NCBI GenBank assembly: GCA_965215475.1
Contig: OZ244061.1
Location: forward strand, 2,480,001-2,544,000
Length of the DNA stretch: 64,000 bases
Direction of reading: 5' to 3'
Source: Bin80 sp965215475
GTDB taxonomy: Bacteria > Bacteroidota > Rhodothermia > Rhodothermales > Bin80
Shown: positions 30,324 through 39,092 of the stretch, piece after piece
How positions within the stretch are numbered: position 1 is the stretch's first letter
Layout of the letters: each line of letters begins with the position of its first letter
Made by a program: the position numbers and the translations under genes
The notes under the pieces: generated by a model
What the model was told of the DNA's origin: nothing
The model's input: only the letters and a program-made list of their open reading frames with translations
The model's database searches: none

Positions 30324-31541
30324 ATGCCACGTTCAACGGTTAAGCAGGTTCTTTTACTTGTTCTGTTCACATTCTTTGTGACTGCGAGTGTTTCGGCACA
30401 AGTTCGTTTTGCAGGGAGTCATAATACACTGAAGGTGAATGACAGGATGCTTGAATCAAGTGATGTTCCCAAGAGTCTATCGAAGACAATTGAGGAGTAT
30501 TTTCTTACTCCTGTCCCGGGGCCGAGAGGTTTCACTACGTACGATTCGACAAGCCCTTTTCCTTTGAGGGTCAATATCAATGGCGTATCATATGATATCT
30601 GGGCAGAACATATTACTAAATCTTGTGGAATTGGCAAGCCAACTGTAAAGATCTTGATGGGGGAAGATTGGCTCAGTATAGGCCCTTATGGACGGATGAG
30701 AGGGAGAACACAGAATAAGCCAACAATTCAGGTCAATTCGTTCAAGGAAGACGGACAAAAAATAAAATTGTTTGTGAATTATGGAATTCCTATGGAATCC
30801 CTCTATGATCACGAGGGTGAGACAATAGAATTAAATACATATGTGAAGACAAGTATTCTAGATGATCAATATGAGGTTATCTTTGAAGGCCAAGAAAAAA
30901 TTGAGGATTTGATTCCGAGTCAGATCATAACATTCCCTGATCGACAGCAATGGGTGGGTATAAATCAGACGCAAGTCTCAACCGATATAGATAAACTGTC
31001 GGTCGAATTGGAGGTAAGTCACGGAAAAACTACATCTCTACAGGAAAAGGTTGTACTTCCGGGATATAATCAGACAGGTGTTATGCTGAGCGATATTATG
31101 CTTGCGTATTCGGTCGAGCAAACGGAAAATGGTACTCCTCTAAGCGAGCACGAAATTGTTCGTCAAGATTTCTCAATTCTACCGGCAGCACGGAACACCT
31201 ATTTGACGAATTGGCCAATCTACCTATACTTTGAGGTATATGGATTATCCCTTAATGCTCAAGGGGAAACGAGTTTTGAGGTTGAAATTAAACTAGAGCC
31301 CCAAAACACCCGCCGCGGAATCCCTCGAATATTCAAAAGGAACAAGGGCAAAAAGGGGGTATCTATAAGTTATAATGGGAGTGGTTCAGAGATAGAAGAA
31401 TCTTTGTATCAGATCCTTGATATCAGTGATGAGAAAACAGGACCCTATCGGTTGACGGTAGTTGTTCGAGATAACGAGACAGGAGAAGAATCCAAGAGAT
31501 CTCAAAATCTTTTTCTGGAGAAGGATCCTTGTGCCGAGTAG
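30324..31541 (+). CDS. Secreted protein with GWxTD-like C-terminal region
   Basis: 405 residues with a Sec signal (VLLLVLFTFFVTASVSAQ). No catalytic motif seen. The C-terminal third (PIYLYFEVYGLSLNAQGETS through YRLTVVVRDNETGE) resembles the beta-rich region that follows GWxTD domains in proteins of Bacteroidota and related phyla, but the GWxTD segment itself is missing. Likely periplasmic or outer-membrane associated; function unknown. It stands alone between a divergent sulfatase and the cupredoxin. Confidence 0.6.
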   Translation: MPRSTVKQVLLLVLFTFFVTASVSAQVRFAGSHNTLKVNDRMLESSDVPKSLSKTIEEYFLTPVPGPRGFTTYDSTSPFPLRVNINGVSYDIWAEHITKSCGIGKPTVKILMGEDWLSIGPYGRMRGRTQNKPTIQVNSFKEDGQKIKLFVNYGIPMESLYDHEGETIELNTYVKTSILDDQYEVIFEGQEKIEDLIPSQIITFPDRQQWVGINQTQVSTDIDKLSVELEVSHGKTTSLQEKVVLPGYNQTGVMLSDIMLAYSVEQTENGTPLSEHEIVRQDFSILPAARNTYLTNWPIYLYFEVYGLSLNAQGETSFEVEIKLEPQNTRRGIPRIFKRNKGKKGVSISYNGSGSEIEESLYQILDISDEKTGPYRLTVVVRDNETGEESKRSQNLFLEKDPCAE

Positions 31542-31989
31542 TGAACCTATTCGGAAATTTTTTCAGCGAAAACACTTTTATGTGAACAGGGTGGTGAAGG
31601 CGAACGATGAAGGAATCTGGATGAATGGAGCACATAGGGATAGATTGTGTGCTGTGCATGCCCGGCAACGGTTTTCTGTTGACTTTCACATCCACACCAA
31701 AATATTTTTCTGAGTGGGCTGACGAGTAGCAGGTTGTGTGGACATGAGTCTCAACGAATACTTCGGTCTCACGAAAATATTATGCCCATTCTCCTTTGAT
31801 TCGTTTTGGATTTCGTGTCAGGGACGGAAATATCGCTTGATATTCAGGGTAGAATGATGAATAATTTGTGAAGATGCCCAGAATGTCGAATAATTGCCAA
31901 GTCTTCGTCTCTTGGGTCGTATATTTGCCGTTCATGATATGGTCTGCAATGAAACGGCCGCATCTTTTTCCCTAACTAAACTTGGTACG
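31542..31989. other. Intergenic region
   Basis: About 450 bp without a convincing gene. A longer frame of the cupredoxin extends back to 31894, but the lipoprotein signal shows the start at 31990. Short open stretches here have no coding character. Confidence 0.4.
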
Positions 31990-32496
31990 ATGAAGTCCTT
32001 TTTAGCCTCATTTCTAGTTCTATTTTTTGTGATCACGTTTGTCGCATGTGGAGGAAGTGGTTCGGAAACCGAAACAACGACATCTTCAGAAACAGAAGAA
32101 TTATCCTCCGAGTCTGCGAGTACGGAATTGATGATTCGCCCGGTGGGTAATGAGATGAAATATGAAGTGGAAACGCTTACCGTTGCCGCCGGAACCGAGG
32201 TCACATTGACCTTAGAAAATATTGCTACAAGTCCGGTGATGATCCACAATGTTGTCATACTCAAAACCAATAATGATGAGGATGTGACCCGGATTGGAAT
32301 AGCGGCAATTACTGCTGGCGAGGAGAATGGCTACCTCCCGGAAGATGATGCGATCTTTGCTGCTACCCCCATGGCACAGCCTGGAGAAACGGTTCAGGTT
32401 ACCTTCACGGCTCCCTCTGAACCAGGCACGCATCGCTTCATTTGTACCTACCCGGGGCACTTCGGAGTCATGCAGGGGGTCTTGGTGGTTACTTAA
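31990..32496 (+). CDS. Azurin/plastocyanin-like copper lipoprotein
   Basis: The ATG at 31990 gives a lipoprotein signal ending VITFVACGG, then an acidic S/T/E linker of about 30 residues and a cupredoxin domain. Type 1 copper ligands are visible: His in VMIHNVV, and Cys, His and Met in FICTYPGHFGVMQG. Azurin and auracyanin relatives move electrons at the outer face of the membrane. No oxidase genes lie nearby, so the redox partner is unknown. Confidence 0.85.
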   Translation: MKSFLASFLVLFFVITFVACGGSGSETETTTSSETEELSSESASTELMIRPVGNEMKYEVETLTVAAGTEVTLTLENIATSPVMIHNVVILKTNNDEDVTRIGIAAITAGEENGYLPEDDAIFAATPMAQPGETVQVTFTAPSEPGTHRFICTYPGHFGVMQGVLVVT

Positions 32497-32704
32497 ATTG
32501 TCTGCGTCTGAGAAAGACGTAGCGCACATGGGTTTTCTCGCGATTGCGTTTTGTCTTTGATCGGATTGACTATTTTCATAGGTTAGAACGGGACCAGATT
32601 GTCTGAGTACGGTTGTGGGATCTGGTTTTGTTGTCGCCGCTGAAATTAATCCTGGTGCAGCCGACTCACACGCACGTTGATGCATCAGGAGATCTTTCTG
32701 TGGG

Positions 32705-34435
32705 TTATTCTGGATGAGTTTCTGCCGTGATGATAGCACTGGGGGCATACCCAATGCGGTGAGCAATGGCCCTTAGTTGATGATTTGAAGGCAGAGTGAT
32801 GGGGGTTGTATACAAGAGCCAGCGATCGGCTATGGATGCCTCAGGTTCGAGAATCTGATAGCCGATGGAGGCCCCTTGGGTTGCGGTCGTTAGATGCAGT
32901 TGCACAGATTCTGAATGATCAGTATCAATCGTGATTCTATAGTTTGGGGATTCGCTAATTGCCCGTGTGATATTCGTCCCATCCGAGATCAATTCAATGG
33001 AGATCGCAGAGGTTCGGGGTTGAATATGCCCAGGCCACAGTGAAGCAACAAAATCCATTTCGTCCATTGTTCCAGGATCTGAGGTATCACTCATCCAATC
33101 GTTCAACTGAGTACGCATTTTGGCCATCTGCTCGGCATAGGCAGGGTCCTGGGCAAGGTTCAAGAGCTCATGCGGATCCATTTCGGTATCAAAAAGCTCC
33201 TCCTCGGGCTTTGAACTCCGAAACCATTGAGACTGAAATTCATCAAGCTCGCCAGCATCACGCAAGCGAAGCAGTTCTTGCATGGTTGCCATCTGCTCCC
33301 GATAGGTAACCGGCAGATAATAGCCGCGATCAGGTTGTAGGTTTCGGATGTATTTGAACCGATGATCTCGGACGGCCCGTTTGGTATCATACTCGGTATC
33401 AAACCGATCGGCGGCAGCATGGATATATTTTCTGGGCACTTCCTCACGCTGGCTGCCCAAGAATGCCTTTCCGTCCAGATAATCCGGTAGGGGGGCGCCG
33501 ATCAGGGAAAAGACGGTAGGAGCCAGGTCGATGAAGCTGATTAACTGCTCATCGGTCAACCCTGCAAGCTGCTGCCCAGGAAATCTGATCGCGAAGGGAA
33601 CATGGAGTCCTGAGTCATAGAGCTGGCGTTTTTGCCGAGGAAGAGGTCCACCATGATCCGCATAAAACATGATGATGGTGTCTTCCAGTACGCCAGCAGC
33701 GTCCAACTCATTCAGAATTTCTCCAACACGAGCATCCAGGAGTAGAATGTTTGAGTACATCCTTCGGACATCTGCACGAACCAGCTCAGTATCCGGCAGA
33801 TAGGGAGGAATAGGGACATTTTTGTCAGGAGGGATCAGAAGAGAATCACTGGCTCGTGCCCAGATCTGGGATTCATGGGTCACACCAATATTGAAAATCG
33901 AGAAGAAGGGCATATTCTCTGGGCGATTCTTCCAGTGAGCCTGACGGTTATTTTCGTCCCAGGCCATCACGGGTGCCTTGAATTGGTAGTCCTGCTTGCT
34001 ATTATTGGTTGTATAGTAGCTGTTTTCACGCATAACCTCACTCATCATGCGTACAGGAGGATCGGGAGTCGCTTCATAAGGGATGACCCCAATCTGTTCC
34101 ATGTACTCTTGGCGTGAAGAGGTTCGCATGTGCTGAGCTCCTCCGCGAGTCGTATAAATGCCAGTGGCAATTGAGAATCGGCTGGGGGCACAGACTCCCG
34201 ATACGGAAAACATTCGAGTATATCGCACCCCATCATTAAAAAGTCGATCAAGATTGGGGGTCCGAATGGTGGAATCTCCATACGCAGGGATGGTGGGGCT
34301 CATGTCTTCGGCAACGATCCAGAGAATATTGGGCCGGTTCGGGAGTTGCAGGGAGTCGTAGTCTGGAGACTCTCCCCGGAATACACTTGATGCCAAAAAA
34401 AGAAACAGAATAGAGGTAGAGAGTATGAAGTGCAT
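32705..34435 (-). CDS. Sulfatase 3, with C-terminal beta-sandwich domain
   Basis: 576 residues with a Sec signal (ILSTSILFLFLASS). Metal site VAEDM, formylglycine motif CAPSR (C82), and FYADHGGPLPRQKRQLYDSG, typical of heparan N-sulfatase-like enzymes. The last ~90 residues (ISIELISDGTNI through YTTPITLPSN.QLRAIA) resemble the chitobiase/FN3-associated C-terminal domain, probably for carbohydrate contact. Divergent from the AroE-like gene with 35 bases between. Confidence 0.9.
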   Translation of the reverse strand: MHFILSTSILFLFLASSVFRGESPDYDSLQLPNRPNILWIVAEDMSPTIPAYGDSTIRTPNLDRLFNDGVRYTRMFSVSGVCAPSRFSIATGIYTTRGGAQHMRTSSRQEYMEQIGVIPYEATPDPPVRMMSEVMRENSYYTTNNSKQDYQFKAPVMAWDENNRQAHWKNRPENMPFFSIFNIGVTHESQIWARASDSLLIPPDKNVPIPPYLPDTELVRADVRRMYSNILLLDARVGEILNELDAAGVLEDTIIMFYADHGGPLPRQKRQLYDSGLHVPFAIRFPGQQLAGLTDEQLISFIDLAPTVFSLIGAPLPDYLDGKAFLGSQREEVPRKYIHAAADRFDTEYDTKRAVRDHRFKYIRNLQPDRGYYLPVTYREQMATMQELLRLRDAGELDEFQSQWFRSSKPEEELFDTEMDPHELLNLAQDPAYAEQMAKMRTQLNDWMSDTSDPGTMDEMDFVASLWPGHIQPRTSAISIELISDGTNITRAISESPNYRITIDTDHSESVQLHLTTATQGASIGYQILEPEASIADRWLLYTTPITLPSNHQLRAIAHRIGYAPSAIITAETHPE

Positions 34436-34470
34436 GTTATAAGCAGAATCAGAGAACTGAATATATTGAA

Positions 34471-35424
34471 ATGACGGAAAATGGAAATAGCAGGGTCATG
34501 GAGTTTTTTGGTGTCCGCACAGGAGGTTCCATGTCGCTACGTTTATTTCCTGTCTGGGCAAAGGCACTCGGGATTCATGGAGCAAGCCTTCGAGGAATAG
34601 ATTTGCCCATTGACGAGACATTGGAGCCTCATCTTCAAGCCGTTCAACGTCTCAAGAATGATCCTCAGGTATATGGTGCTTTGGTTACGTCCCATAAACT
34701 TTCTGTCGTTCGTGCAGCAGGTGAACTGATTGATCAATGGACCCCGGCCTCAAAATTAACGGGGGAGGTTTCGGTACTTTACAAGAGGAAGGGAGAATTG
34801 TGGGGAGATACCGTGGACCCTGTAAATTGTGGTTTGGCGATGGCAGATTTCGTACCTTCAAATTGGTGGTTCCTGAACGAGAACGCGGGAATCCTTGTAC
34901 ATGGAGGTGGAGGGGCATGTGTTGCCCTTTTGGTACATATGCTGCAACAGTCCGATCATCTTCCTTCTTTTATTCAGGTCGTAGAAAAGCGCCGCGACAA
35001 CCTTGATCATTGTAATCAAGTGGTCAGACAGCTTGATTCAGGTAGAATTACTGTAGAATTTATTCATTCAGGCCAGCCACAGATCTGCGATCAACTTGTT
35101 TCCAATCTTCCCCCCGGTTCCATGGTCGTCAATGCCACGGGAATGGGAAAAGATCTGCCAGGCTCCCCCGTTACCGATTCGGTACATTTTCCCATTGGTG
35201 GAATAGTATGGGAGCTTAATTATCGAGGAGAGCGTCCATTTCTTCATCAGGCCAAGATGCAGGCACAGTCACGGTCATTAATCGTGGAGGATGGCTGGAA
35301 TTATTTCCTAAGAGGCTGGTCAAGTGTCATTGGGGTTGTATTTAATATTCCTATTACAAAGGCACGATTCCATGATTTTTGTGCGGTCACCAAGCGAGAA
35401 GGAACCTCTTTCACGACTCGGTAA
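34471..35424 (+). CDS. Shikimate/quinate dehydrogenase-superfamily enzyme, divergent
   Basis: 317 residues. The AroE fold is traceable end to end: SMS near residues 20-22 for the substrate-binding SxS, VTSHK with the catalytic lysine K76, GDTVD with the catalytic D116, the nucleotide loop VHGGGGA (145-149), VNATGMGKD, and a C-terminal VEDGWNYFLRG. The usual NVTxPHK and NTDG motifs are altered, so the substrate is probably not shikimate itself, or the enzyme is a catabolic paralogue. It is the first of three closely spaced genes with a TIM-barrel isomerase/dehydratase and a HAD phosphatase. Confidence 0.65.
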   Translation: MTENGNSRVMEFFGVRTGGSMSLRLFPVWAKALGIHGASLRGIDLPIDETLEPHLQAVQRLKNDPQVYGALVTSHKLSVVRAAGELIDQWTPASKLTGEVSVLYKRKGELWGDTVDPVNCGLAMADFVPSNWWFLNENAGILVHGGGGACVALLVHMLQQSDHLPSFIQVVEKRRDNLDHCNQVVRQLDSGRITVEFIHSGQPQICDQLVSNLPPGSMVVNATGMGKDLPGSPVTDSVHFPIGGIVWELNYRGERPFLHQAKMQAQSRSLIVEDGWNYFLRGWSSVIGVVFNIPITKARFHDFCAVTKREGTSFTTR

Positions 35425-35472
35425 TCATCTCTAATTTCTTACCTTTCTTGGAGTCATCCAATAACAAAGACG

Positions 35473-36402
35473 ATGCATCTTGGATTTGTCAGTGCGATTG
35501 TACCCGAATTGTCAGTTGAAGAAGTTTTTTCGCTCGCATCAGAGCTCACCTATGATTGTGTTGAGTTGATGTGTTGGCCAAAGGGGAAGGCTACCCGGCG
35601 CTATGCAGGTGTTACTCACGTAGATGTTCAATCGCTGAATCATAAGGGAGCACAAGCGCTTCAAACCCTGAGCCTGGAATCGGGTGTTCGTATTAGTGCT
35701 CTAGGTTATTATCCGAACCCTCTATCTCCTGATCCAGAGGAGGCGAAAGTTTCGAGAGTACAAATACGGCGGATGATTGATGCGGCTGAACTGCTTGAAC
35801 TGGATACGGTCAATACGTTCATTGGCCGTGACTGGCATTGCTCGGTTGAAGATAATTGGTCCAAGGTCATAGAAGTATGGAAGCCGCTTGTCACCTATGC
35901 CGAAGAACGCCAGATCCATATTGGGATCGAAAACTGTCCGATGTACTTTACGAACGATGAGTGGCCTTCAGGCAAGAATATCGCTCACTCACCTTCAATC
36001 TGGCGCCGACTCTTTAGTGATTTAAACAGTAGTGCGATCGGGCTCAATTATGATCCGTCTCATATGATTTGGCAGCAGATGGATGCATACGAACCCATCC
36101 GAGCTTTCGCGGACCGACTCTTTCATATTCATGCGAAAGATGTTCGAATTGATCAGGATCGCCTTAATGAAGTTGGCATTCTTTCCGTACCAAACTCATT
36201 CCATACGCCCAAATTACCTGGTTTGGGAGATGTAGACTGGGGGAAATTTTTCTCTTATCTGACTGATACGGGGTACAGTGGAGCAGTTTGTGTAGAAGTT
36301 GAAGATCGTGCGTATGAGGGATCTTTGGAGTCCAGGATCGCTGCATTAAAACAAAGTCTGAATTATTTAAGACAATTCATCCCGGCTCAGGTATCGTCGT
36401 AG
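35473..36402 (+). CDS. AP endonuclease 2-superfamily TIM barrel (sugar isomerase/epimerase)
   Basis: 309 residues of the xylose isomerase-like TIM-barrel superfamily. Metal ligands are suggested by IGIENCP, NYDPSHMIWQ, HIHAKDV and VCVEVEDRAYEG. Members include sugar-phosphate epimerases, inosose dehydratases and 3-dehydroshikimate dehydratases (AsbF/QuiC type). Given the AroE-like neighbour, a dehydratase acting on a cyclic keto-acid is as plausible as a sugar isomerase. Intact; 48 bases after the dehydrogenase gene. Confidence 0.8.
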   Translation: MHLGFVSAIVPELSVEEVFSLASELTYDCVELMCWPKGKATRRYAGVTHVDVQSLNHKGAQALQTLSLESGVRISALGYYPNPLSPDPEEAKVSRVQIRRMIDAAELLELDTVNTFIGRDWHCSVEDNWSKVIEVWKPLVTYAEERQIHIGIENCPMYFTNDEWPSGKNIAHSPSIWRRLFSDLNSSAIGLNYDPSHMIWQQMDAYEPIRAFADRLFHIHAKDVRIDQDRLNEVGILSVPNSFHTPKLPGLGDVDWGKFFSYLTDTGYSGAVCVEVEDRAYEGSLESRIAALKQSLNYLRQFIPAQVSS

Positions 36403-36429
36403 GATGCAAGTCATTTCAAGTTTCGTTAG

Positions 36430-37308
36430 ATGAATGCACCGTTAGCATCATTGGAAAAGAGCAAGGATTTTTTGATTGCGATTGACTCGGATGGCTGTGT
36501 CTTCGATTCAATGGAGGTGAAACACAAGGAATGTTTTTGTCCGGTTACGATCCGTCATTATGGTTTACAGGCAGTCAGTAAATATGCCAGAGAGTCGTGG
36601 GAATTTGTGAATCTGTATTCAGTGGACCGAGGGATGAACCGCTTTCCTGCATTGGTACGGGTTTTGGATCAGTTGCGTACCCGCCCCGAAGTTCTGCGGC
36701 GCGGGGTAGATATTCCAGTTTTGCAGGAACTCAGAGCTTGGATAGGTACGAAGCCAAAACTAGGAAATCCTGCCCTGGCAAAGGCCACCGAGCGTATTCC
36801 CGCACTACTGGCTGAGTTAGCATGGAGTGAAGCAGTCAACCAGTCTGTATCGGAGATGATGCATGGCGTTCCACCGTTTCCATATGTACATAAAGTGTTT
36901 TCGAAAGCCGCGAACCAGGCGGATATGATGGTTGCGTCCAGTACACCGGTAGATGCTTTACACAAGGAATGGAGTGAGCACGGACTCTCAGAGTATGTCC
37001 AAGTGATTGCAGGTCAGGAAATGGGTCCAAAATCTCATCAACTCTCGACTTTTGCAGCCAGTCAGTATAAGAGTGATCGGATACTTATGATTGGTGATGC
37101 ATTCAGTGATTATCGAGCGGCGAAGAGTGTCGGAGCTTGCTTTTATCCAGTTCTACCTGGCGAGGAAGAGTTTTCCTGGGAGCGGCTTCACTCTGAAGCA
37201 CTAGATCGGTTTTTTCTCTGTGCGTATCAAGGTCCTTATGAGCAGCGGCTGATCGGTGAATTGAAGCAGAAGCTCCCGGAACGTGCCCCATGGGAACCAA
37301 AAGAGTAA
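36430..37308 (+). CDS. HAD-superfamily hydrolase (phosphatase)
   Basis: 292 residues. Motif I is DSDGCVFDS with nucleophile D19 and acid/base D21; motif II is VASSTP; motif III K in GPKSHQ; motif IV GDAFSDYRAA. A large alpha-helical cap (residues ~35-165) separates motifs I and II. It probably removes phosphate from a small sugar or acid phosphate. 27 bases after the TIM-barrel gene, hence likely in one operon; substrate unknown. Confidence 0.82.
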   Translation: MNAPLASLEKSKDFLIAIDSDGCVFDSMEVKHKECFCPVTIRHYGLQAVSKYARESWEFVNLYSVDRGMNRFPALVRVLDQLRTRPEVLRRGVDIPVLQELRAWIGTKPKLGNPALAKATERIPALLAELAWSEAVNQSVSEMMHGVPPFPYVHKVFSKAANQADMMVASSTPVDALHKEWSEHGLSEYVQVIAGQEMGPKSHQLSTFAASQYKSDRILMIGDAFSDYRAAKSVGACFYPVLPGEEEFSWERLHSEALDRFFLCAYQGPYEQRLIGELKQKLPERAPWEPKE

Positions 37309-37406
37309 CTTGACAGGATATTGTGGTGAGTGTTTACACCCGGTCAAATTGTTGATAATGAGTTCGATCAGGTATCATTTTCTGGGGACACCGTAAGATT
37401 CGAGTA

Positions 37407-39086
37407 TCAGGTTTCGGAAAAAACATCGGTGACACAGCCATCGCTGGCAGAGGAAACCGTATGAGCATATCTCAACAGCACACCAGATTTTGCTTTGAGC
37501 GGCGGGGCGGTCCAGTTTCTGCGTCGCTTGTCAAGTTCCGTGTCACTGATCCCAAGAGTTAGTGCATGATGGGTAGCATCAATCGTGATGGGATCTCTAT
37601 CCTTGACCAGAGCAAGTGCACCACCAACTTGTGCCTCTGGGGTAATATGCCCTACGACGAAGCCATGTGTGCCTCCAGAGAAACGGCCATCGGTTATGAG
37701 TGCTACATCTGTACCAAGGCCCGCTCCCATGATTGCGCCAGTTGGGCGAAGCATTTCGGGCATTCCAGGGCCGCCTCTGGGGCCGCAGTACCGGATGACC
37801 AGTACATCGCCGGCGTTAATCTTTCCGCCAAGGATGGCATCCATTGCTTCTTCTTCGCTATCAAATACGCGTGCGATTCCTTTAAAGCGTTCTCCCTCCT
37901 TACCCGTAATCTTGGCGACTGCACCACCGGTAGCGAGATTGCCGTATAGGATCTGCAGATGCCCGGTAGCTTTGATAGGCTTATTCAGCGGATAGATGAC
38001 CTCTTGTCCAATTTTCAGGTCTGGGACGTCCAACAAATTTTCTTTGATACTACGCCCTGTAACGGTCATACAGTTGCCATGTAACAGATTGTTTTCAAGA
38101 AGCATTTTCATGACGGCGGGTACACCTCCCACATTATAGAGATCTTCCATGACAAATCTTCCGCTGGGTTTGAGGTCCGCTAACAGTGGGGTACGATCAC
38201 TCATATATTGGAAGTCATCTAATGTGAGTGGGACTTCGGCTGATTTGGCCATTGCAATCAAGTGCAATGCAGCATTTGTAGATCCACCCAGGACGATGAT
38301 CATCCGTAAGGCATTTTCAAATGCTTCTCTGGTCAGGATATCTCTTGGCTTGATATTTTTTTCTAGAAGTCGGTAAATGGTGGCACCGACCTGAGTCGTT
38401 TCTTCTTGTTTTTCTTGACTGACCGCGGGATAAGAGGAGTCAAATGGAAGTGTCATCCCCAATGCTTCAATCGCGGATGCCATGGTATTTGCCGTGTACA
38501 TTCCTCCACATGCTCCGGCTCCGGGGCAGGCATGACGGGCAATCTCCCGAAAATCTTGGTCACTGATTGCGCCTGTAGCACGCTGACCGGCTGCTTCAAA
38601 AGCAGATACAATATCGATGGGCTTATCATTCCAGCATCCCGGCTTGATTGTACCACCGTATACCATCAGGCCTGGGCGATTCAGTCGGGCTAACCCCATG
38701 ATGGAACCAGGCATATTTTTGTCGCACCCTGCCACCGCAATGACGGCGTCGTACCACTGAGCTGAAGCGACTGTCTCAATAGATTCCGCAATGATGTCTC
38801 TGGAGGGTAAAGAGTAGCGCATTCCTGAAGAGCCCATAGAAATCCCATCACTGACGCCAATTGTATGGTAGATCAATCCGATCAAATCCTGTGTCTGGAT
38901 ACTGGATTTGATTTGGGTGGCTAGGTCATTCAGATGCATGTTGCAGGGATTCCCTTCCCAACCCATGCTCACAATCCCTACCTGCGCTTTATTCAAATCT
39001 TCTTCGGACAGGCCGATCGCATGTAGCATGGCACGGGCACCGCCCTGAAGGGGATTTTGAGTGACTTGCTTACTAAATCGGTTCAT
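37407..39086 (-). CDS. ilvD: Dihydroxy-acid dehydratase (IlvD/Edd family)
   Basis: 559 residues. Fe-S cysteines C48 (GNPCNMH), C121 (AGCDKNMPG, with the modified lysine K123) and C193 (GAGACGGMYTANTM), and GVSDGISMG with D80. By sequence it is a typical IlvD of valine/isoleucine synthesis. It is not with other ilv genes; it lies 6 bases after a GntP-type transporter on the same strand, which suggests a sugar-acid dehydratase role instead of, or besides, branched-chain synthesis. The family includes gluconate, xylonate and arabinonate dehydratases. Confidence 0.85.
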   Translation of the reverse strand: MNRFSKQVTQNPLQGGARAMLHAIGLSEEDLNKAQVGIVSMGWEGNPCNMHLNDLATQIKSSIQTQDLIGLIYHTIGVSDGISMGSSGMRYSLPSRDIIAESIETVASAQWYDAVIAVAGCDKNMPGSIMGLARLNRPGLMVYGGTIKPGCWNDKPIDIVSAFEAAGQRATGAISDQDFREIARHACPGAGACGGMYTANTMASAIEALGMTLPFDSSYPAVSQEKQEETTQVGATIYRLLEKNIKPRDILTREAFENALRMIIVLGGSTNAALHLIAMAKSAEVPLTLDDFQYMSDRTPLLADLKPSGRFVMEDLYNVGGVPAVMKMLLENNLLHGNCMTVTGRSIKENLLDVPDLKIGQEVIYPLNKPIKATGHLQILYGNLATGGAVAKITGKEGERFKGIARVFDSEEEAMDAILGGKINAGDVLVIRYCGPRGGPGMPEMLRPTGAIMGAGLGTDVALITDGRFSGGTHGFVVGHITPEAQVGGALALVKDRDPITIDATHHALTLGISDTELDKRRRNWTAPPLKAKSGVLLRYAHTVSSASDGCVTDVFSET

Positions 39087-39092
39087 ATGTCC

